Origin: Candidatus Zixiibacteriota bacterium
GTDB taxonomy: Bacteria > Zixibacteria > MSB-5A5 > GN15 > FEB-12
Direction of reading: 5' to 3'
DNA length: 10,172 bases
NCBI GenBank assembly: GCA_016213305.1
Contig: JACRAV010000190.1
Coordinates: 1 to 10,172, forward strand
The notes under the pieces are model-generated. The model was not told where the DNA came from, searched no databases, and saw only the letters and a list, made by a program, of their open reading frames with translations. The translations under genes and the position numbers were made by a program. Positions within the stretch are counted from its first letter, which is position 1, and every line of letters begins with the position of its first letter. This document shows, in pieces, positions 6,639-10,172 of the stretch.

Positions 6639-7322
6639 ATGAAGGCGCATGCGATCATAGTGGCGGCCGGGCAGTCGATTCGCTTTGGCGGAACAACGCC
6701 CAAACAGTTCGTTGCGGTATGCGGCCGGCCATTGTTGGCCTGGACAATCAGCAGATTCGAGGCGGCCTCGTCCATTTCGGTGATCACCGTGGTCGCGCCT
6801 GCCGATTGTATGGAACTGGCGAGTCAGGCGGTTCGGGCCGGGAATGGCCTCAAAGTTCGGAACGTAGTGCCCGGTGGTGAGACGAGATCGGAATCGGTGC
6901 TGGCGGGGCTGAAGACTTGCGCCGACAGCGCGGGACTGGTGGCGATTCATGACGGTGCCCGACCATTGGTGGCGCCTTCGGACATTGATCGGGTGGTGGG
7001 TTCTGCCGCGACCGGCGAGGCGGCGATGCTCGCGATCCCGGCCAGCGACGCGATCAAGCGAACGCATAAGGGAATTGTCGTGACGACCGTTGACCGACAG
7101 GGATTGTACTACGCCCAGACGCCGCAGGTTTTTGAGGTGAGTGTCATTCGCGAAGCCCACCTCAGGCGCGGAAGTCAGTCATTTGCGGACGACGCCGCGC
7201 TCGTGGAAGAGGCGGGGGTGAGCGTTCGGATTGTCGAGCCGACCTATCCGAATATCAAAGTCACGCGGCCCGAGGACCTGTTGCTGATTGAGGCGGTTTT
7301 GCGAAGGGAGTTGCATGTCTGA
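6639..7322 (+). CDS. ispD: IspD, 2-C-methyl-D-erythritol 4-phosphate cytidylyltransferase
   Basis: IspD activates methylerythritol 4-phosphate with CTP, the third step of the MEP isoprenoid pathway. The 227-aa product begins MKAHAIIVAAG and has the nucleotide-binding GQSIRFGGTTPKQF stretch (11-24; R15 and K22), IHDGARP (103-109), the D137 region IPASDAIK, TVDRQGLYYAQTPQVF (150-165; R153 is equivalent to a substrate-binding Arg of E. coli IspD) and NIKVTRPEDL (205-214; K207). The start at 6639 gives a family-like N-terminus. The upstream in-frame GTG at 6612 would add nine unsupported residues. It begins 42 nt after queA, the largest gap in the operon, and overlaps ispF by 8 nt. Confidence 0.95.
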   Translation: MKAHAIIVAAGQSIRFGGTTPKQFVAVCGRPLLAWTISRFEAASSISVITVVAPADCMELASQAVRAGNGLKVRNVVPGGETRSESVLAGLKTCADSAGLVAIHDGARPLVAPSDIDRVVGSAATGEAAMLAIPASDAIKRTHKGIVVTTVDRQGLYYAQTPQVFEVSVIREAHLRRGSQSFADDAALVEEAGVSVRIVEPTYPNIKVTRPEDLLLIEAVLRRELHV

Positions 7323-7803
7323 ATTTCGGATCGGACAGGGGTTTGATGTCCACCCGTTCGCAGTCGGACGGAAACTGATAATCGGCGGAGTGACCATTCC
7401 GTACGAAAAGGGACTTATGGGGCATAGCGACGCCGATGTGCTCCTCCACGCCATCGCCGACGCCATCCTCGGCGCCGCCGGGCTGGGGGATATTGGTCAG
7501 TATTTTCCGCCGTCCGATCCCCGATTCAAAGACGCCGATTCGCTGGTTCTGCTGGCCCAGGCGTTCGGCAAAGCGAAAGAGGCCGGGTGTTTGCGGGTGA
7601 TCAATGTCGATGCAACAATTCTGGCGGAACGTCCGCCCATGAATCCTCATATCGGCGCGATGAAAGATCGGATCGGCGAGGCGCTGAACCTGTCGCCGGA
7701 CCGGGTCGCCATCAAAGCCACCACCACCGAGCGACTGGGGTTTGTCGGCCGGGAGGAAGGGATAGCCGCGCTGGCCGTCTGTCTGGTGTCGATGCATGTC
7801 TGA
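7315..7803 (+). CDS. ispF: IspF, 2-C-methyl-D-erythritol 2,4-cyclodiphosphate synthase
   Basis: IspF cyclises the CDP-methylerythritol phosphate intermediate of the MEP pathway and releases CMP. The 162-aa product shows the metal-binding D11-V-H13 (GQGFDVHPF) and H45 (HSDADVLLHAIADAILGA), GDIGQYFPPSD, NVDATILAE, and the C-terminal TTTERLGFVGREEGIAA cytidine-site motif. Length is normal for the trimeric enzyme. AAGGGAG precedes the ATG by 4 nt. The ATG lies in the last codons of ispD (8-nt overlap ATGTCTGA), giving coupled translation of two steps of one pathway. The genes are separate here rather than fused as in some IspDF proteins. Confidence 0.96.
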   Translation: MSEFRIGQGFDVHPFAVGRKLIIGGVTIPYEKGLMGHSDADVLLHAIADAILGAAGLGDIGQYFPPSDPRFKDADSLVLLAQAFGKAKEAGCLRVINVDATILAERPPMNPHIGAMKDRIGEALNLSPDRVAIKATTTERLGFVGREEGIAALAVCLVSMHV

Positions 7804-8428
7804 ATCGGTCGAACACATCAATCTGTTTCTGGATCAGCTGTTCCGGCACGGACCGTGGCTGGTCTATGCCGTGCTGTTTGCGGCCTGCTTTCTGGAAAAT
7901 CTATTTCCGCCGTTTCCGGGTGACAGTTTCATTGCGGCGGCGGGGGCGCTGGCGGCGGCCGGACGGCTCAATTTTCCTCTGGCCCTGCTGGTGGTGATTG
8001 CCGGAGGGATGACCTCGGTAATGCTCATCTATATCTTCGGGCGCAACTACGGGCGGGATTATTTCCTGCGGAAGAACTACCGGTATTTCTCGGCGGGCGA
8101 CGTGCTCCTCATGGAGGACCGGCTTCGCAAATGGGGGATGCTCGTTGTCCTGGGCTCGCGGTTCGCGGTGGGACTCCGATCGGTGCTGGCGCTGGTGGCG
8201 GGGGTCGCGAGATACGACAGCATCCGGATGTTCGTATTTTCCGCCGTTTCGTATCTGGCGTTCAGCTTATTGCTTATGTATCTTGCCGCCTCGGTAGTCC
8301 GGAACTTTGACGAAATTGAGCAAATCTTTGTCACATACAACCGGATTGTACTGCCGATAATAGGAGCAGGAATTGTGATTTTTGTCGGACATAGGTTTTG
8401 GCTGTTCCACCGGAAGAAACGCTCATGA
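7796..8428 (+). CDS. DedA-family membrane protein
   Basis: This 210-aa integral membrane protein belongs to the DedA/SNARE-associated (VTT) family. Hydrophobic stretches lie at about 20-50 (including a re-entrant-like PPFPGDSFIAAAGALAAAG), 60-82, 115-138, 146-166 and 184-200. Residues matching the family's essential acidic and basic positions are visible: E34 and D43 in the first motif, and R122 and R128 in GSRFAVGLRS. Some DedA proteins (such as UptA) translocate undecaprenyl phosphate, and others affect membrane potential and drug resistance. Its position between ispF and ddl fits a carrier-lipid role, but this is inference. It overlaps ispF by 8 nt and its TGA overlaps the ddl ATG. Confidence 0.9.
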   Translation: MSESVEHINLFLDQLFRHGPWLVYAVLFAACFLENLFPPFPGDSFIAAAGALAAAGRLNFPLALLVVIAGGMTSVMLIYIFGRNYGRDYFLRKNYRYFSAGDVLLMEDRLRKWGMLVVLGSRFAVGLRSVLALVAGVARYDSIRMFVFSAVSYLAFSLLLMYLAASVVRNFDEIEQIFVTYNRIVLPIIGAGIVIFVGHRFWLFHRKKRS

Positions 8429-9444
8429 AAGTTCTGGTATTAGCGGGCGGTAATTCAAGCGAGCGGGCGGTGTCGCTCAACACCGGCGCGGCCATCGGCG
8501 CGGGGCTGAATCGGCTGGGGCATGAAGTTCTGGCGATTGATCCGGCCACCGGGCGGACTTTGCTCGACTCAAGCGGCACGTTTCTAACGGCGGACAGCGC
8601 CGGAAACTCGAATCTGCCGGTTGCTCCCGTATCCACCGAAGTAGCGGTGGCGCTCAACACGGGTGGTCTGAAAGAAGTCGACATTGTATTCATCGCGTTG
8701 CATGGCGGCGCGGGGGAAAACGGCACGCTCCAGAATCTGTTGGAGTTGTGCGGCAAGAAATACACCGGCTCGAATATGAGGGCGTCGGCGGTGGCGATGG
8801 ACAAGGCGTTGACCAAGCGGCTGATGGCCACCGCCAATATCCGCACCCCCGACTGGCTATTGTTTCATCTGGATGACGCGGGAGCCACTCCGGAAATGGT
8901 TGACGAGATCACGGCCCGTTTCACATGTCCGTTCATTGTCAAGCCGAACGAGTCCGGTTCCACGGTCGGATTGACGAAGGTCGAGCGATACGGGCAGATA
9001 CCGGCCGCCTTTGTTGAGGCGGCGAAAGAATCGCGGCACGTGCTGGTTGAAGAATACATCCATGGCCGGGAACTGACGGTGGCGGTGCTCGACGGCGAGC
9101 CGCTTCCGGTGGTGGAAATCCGTCCCAAGAGCGGTTTGTACGATTACGAGGCGAAGTACACGAAAGGGAAGTCGGAGTATATCGTTCCCGCGCCGGTCAG
9201 TGATTCCGTTGTGGTCGAGATACAAGAGGCCGCGCGCAAGCTGTACGAAGTGATCGGCGCGGCCGGCCTGGCGCGGGTCGATTTCCTGATGGATGATTCC
9301 GGGCTTACCTACTGTCTCGAACTGAACAGTCTGCCCGGAATGACCAATCTGTCGCTGGCGCCGATGGCCGCCAAAGCGGCCGGCATAGACTTTGACCAAC
9401 TACTGGAACGAATCATCCAATCCGGCCTCCGGCGGCGCGACTGA
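8425..9444 (+). CDS. ddl: D-alanine--D-alanine ligase
   Basis: Ddl is an ATP-grasp enzyme that joins two D-alanines for the peptidoglycan pentapeptide. The 339-aa product has E13 in SSERAVSL, ALHGGAGENGTLQ (91-103), YTGS and MDKALTK, IVKPNESGSTVGL (171-183; K173 and the ATP loop), VEEYIHGREL, YDYEAKY (239-245), RVDF (284-287) and ELNSLPGMT (299-307; metal-binding E299 and N301). The final Tyr of YDYEAKY, equivalent to Y216 of E. coli DdlB, indicates D-Ala-D-Ala rather than D-Ala-D-Lac synthesis. The ATG at 8425 overlaps the dedA stop (ATGA) and has GGAAG 8 nt upstream. A TTG at 8398 is possible but unsupported. Confidence 0.95.
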   Translation: MKVLVLAGGNSSERAVSLNTGAAIGAGLNRLGHEVLAIDPATGRTLLDSSGTFLTADSAGNSNLPVAPVSTEVAVALNTGGLKEVDIVFIALHGGAGENGTLQNLLELCGKKYTGSNMRASAVAMDKALTKRLMATANIRTPDWLLFHLDDAGATPEMVDEITARFTCPFIVKPNESGSTVGLTKVERYGQIPAAFVEAAKESRHVLVEEYIHGRELTVAVLDGEPLPVVEIRPKSGLYDYEAKYTKGKSEYIVPAPVSDSVVVEIQEAARKLYEVIGAAGLARVDFLMDDSGLTYCLELNSLPGMTNLSLAPMAAKAAGIDFDQLLERIIQSGLRRRD

Positions 9445-9445
9445 A

Positions 9446-10172
9446 ATGGAAAAACTCAAACCGCGCGCGGTCATTTTCGATCTTGGTTCCACGCTCATCG
9501 AGTACGAGGCGATCCCGTGGGAAGAACTGAACAAATTGTGCGCCGCCGCCAGTCGGAAATTCCTTCTCAAAAGCGGATACGCCGTCCCGGACGAGGCGGA
9601 GTTCTTTGCGGCGCTGGAGTCGGCCAAAAGCGGGTATCGCAAACTGGCCGATGACGAATTAATCGAGTGGGATGTGGTTCAGGCCGCCCGAACGCTGTTT
9701 GCCCGGATGGGGTGGGAGTCCAACAACGGTTTGGCCGAGAAGTTTTTCGACGCCTACTACGCACCGGTCGACAAGCAACTGTATGTCTACGAAGATACGA
9801 TTGCGACGCTGACCCGCCTTCGGTCGCAGATCAAGAGCATCGGATTGATATCCAATACGGTATTCCCGGAACGGGCGCATCATCATGAGTTGAAAAGATT
9901 CGGCGTGGCGCCGTTTCTGGACTTCAGCATCTTTTCATCGACTTTCAAGCTCCGCAAACCGCACCCGGATATCTTCTACAAGGCGGCTAATCTGGCCGGA
10001 GTGGCTCCGGGCGAGTGTGTCTATATCGGCGACCGGTACAAGGAAGATATCGTGGGGCCAACGGCTATCGGCATGCCGGCGATCCTGAAAGTGAAGGAAG
10101 GGCGTGCCTACCCGGAGGAGATGCCGGCGCTCAGTCGGCGGATCGACCATCTTTCGGAGCTGTTCGAGCACC
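9446..10172 (+). CDS. HAD-superfamily hydrolase (3' end outside window)
   Basis: This open frame starts one base after the ddl stop and runs off the right edge after 242 codons with no stop. HAD motifs are present in order: motif I FDLGSTL with nucleophile D12, motif II LISNT (S136), motif III RKPHPDIF (K171) and motif IV IGDRYKED (D196, D201). A helical cap lies between about 20 and 110. The second Asp of the usual DxD motif is Gly here, as in some FDLG-type HAD proteins, so catalysis may differ from classical phosphatases. It resembles subfamily IA enzymes (phosphoglycolate phosphatase-like), and the substrate cannot be told. Most of the usual length is included. No Shine-Dalgarno is visible, so translation may depend on ribosomes finishing ddl. 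Confidence 0.88.
   Translation, partial: MEKLKPRAVIFDLGSTLIEYEAIPWEELNKLCAAASRKFLLKSGYAVPDEAEFFAALESAKSGYRKLADDELIEWDVVQAARTLFARMGWESNNGLAEKFFDAYYAPVDKQLYVYEDTIATLTRLRSQIKSIGLISNTVFPERAHHHELKRFGVAPFLDFSIFSSTFKLRKPHPDIFYKAANLAGVAPGECVYIGDRYKEDIVGPTAIGMPAILKVKEGRAYPEEMPALSRRIDHLSELFEH

Noticed and set aside
7261..7821. Minus-strand open frame of 186 codons opposite ispF
   Set aside because: It covers all of ispF and both neighbouring junctions in antisense, and has no recognisable motif.
8331..8846. Minus-strand open frame of 171 codons opposite dedA/ddl
   Set aside because: It is antisense to confident genes, and its Ser/Pro/Ala-rich translation looks like a shadow.
1..10172. CRISPR array, tRNA, rRNA, insertion sequence or prophage genes
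   Set aside because: I saw no regularly spaced repeats, tRNA-like cloverleaf, rRNA segments, transposase or integrase motifs on either strand. The window is mostly conserved housekeeping genes.

Overview
This 10.2 kb window is bacterial, moderately GC-rich and gene-dense. It most resembles Zixibacteria or a related FCB-type lineage. The pointer is the C-terminus of the first complete gene: two dockerin-like repeats of the form VDI(S/G)DLS.LID.LFISF, preceded by a D.N.DGIPDECE segment. I know that style from secreted Zixibacteria and Planctomycetes-like proteins. The assignment is from memory of family style, not from a search.

Layout. Positions 1-24 may be the last codons of a plus-strand gene. 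Positions 25-413 hold no credible gene but contain palindromes: two consecutive perfect 12-bp/4-nt-loop hairpins (42-109), then a shorter hairpin with CCGGTGTGACA repeats (270-310). On the minus strand, 414-2333 encodes a secreted M64-family zinc metallopeptidase with a dockerin-like tail. A divergent intergenic region follows, with a sigma70-like promoter for the peptidase. From 2504 to the right edge all ten genes lie on the plus strand, overlapping or separated by at most 42 nt, so they read as one long operon or a few overlapping transcription units.

The plus-strand genes in order are ruvC, ruvA and ruvB (the complete Holliday-junction machine), a 172-aa three-segment membrane protein and a ~96-aa soluble protein that I do not recognise, queA (queuosine tRNA modification), ispD and ispF (MEP isoprenoid pathway), a DedA-family membrane protein, ddl (D-Ala-D-Ala ligase), and a HAD-family phosphatase cut by the window end.

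The genes fall into functional blocks. ruvCAB process recombination intermediates. queA is a common neighbour of ruvB. ispD-ispF-dedA-ddl make a plausible envelope block: isoprenoid precursors feed undecaprenyl phosphate, some DedA proteins recycle that carrier, and Ddl makes the D-Ala-D-Ala end of the peptidoglycan peptide. Most of the window is conserved housekeeping. I see no clear new defence, mobile or biosynthetic system. The least explained parts are the hairpin region at the left, the two unknown genes between ruvB and queA, an unusual acidic-pin region in RuvA, and two identical 13-nt gene junctions flanking ispF.
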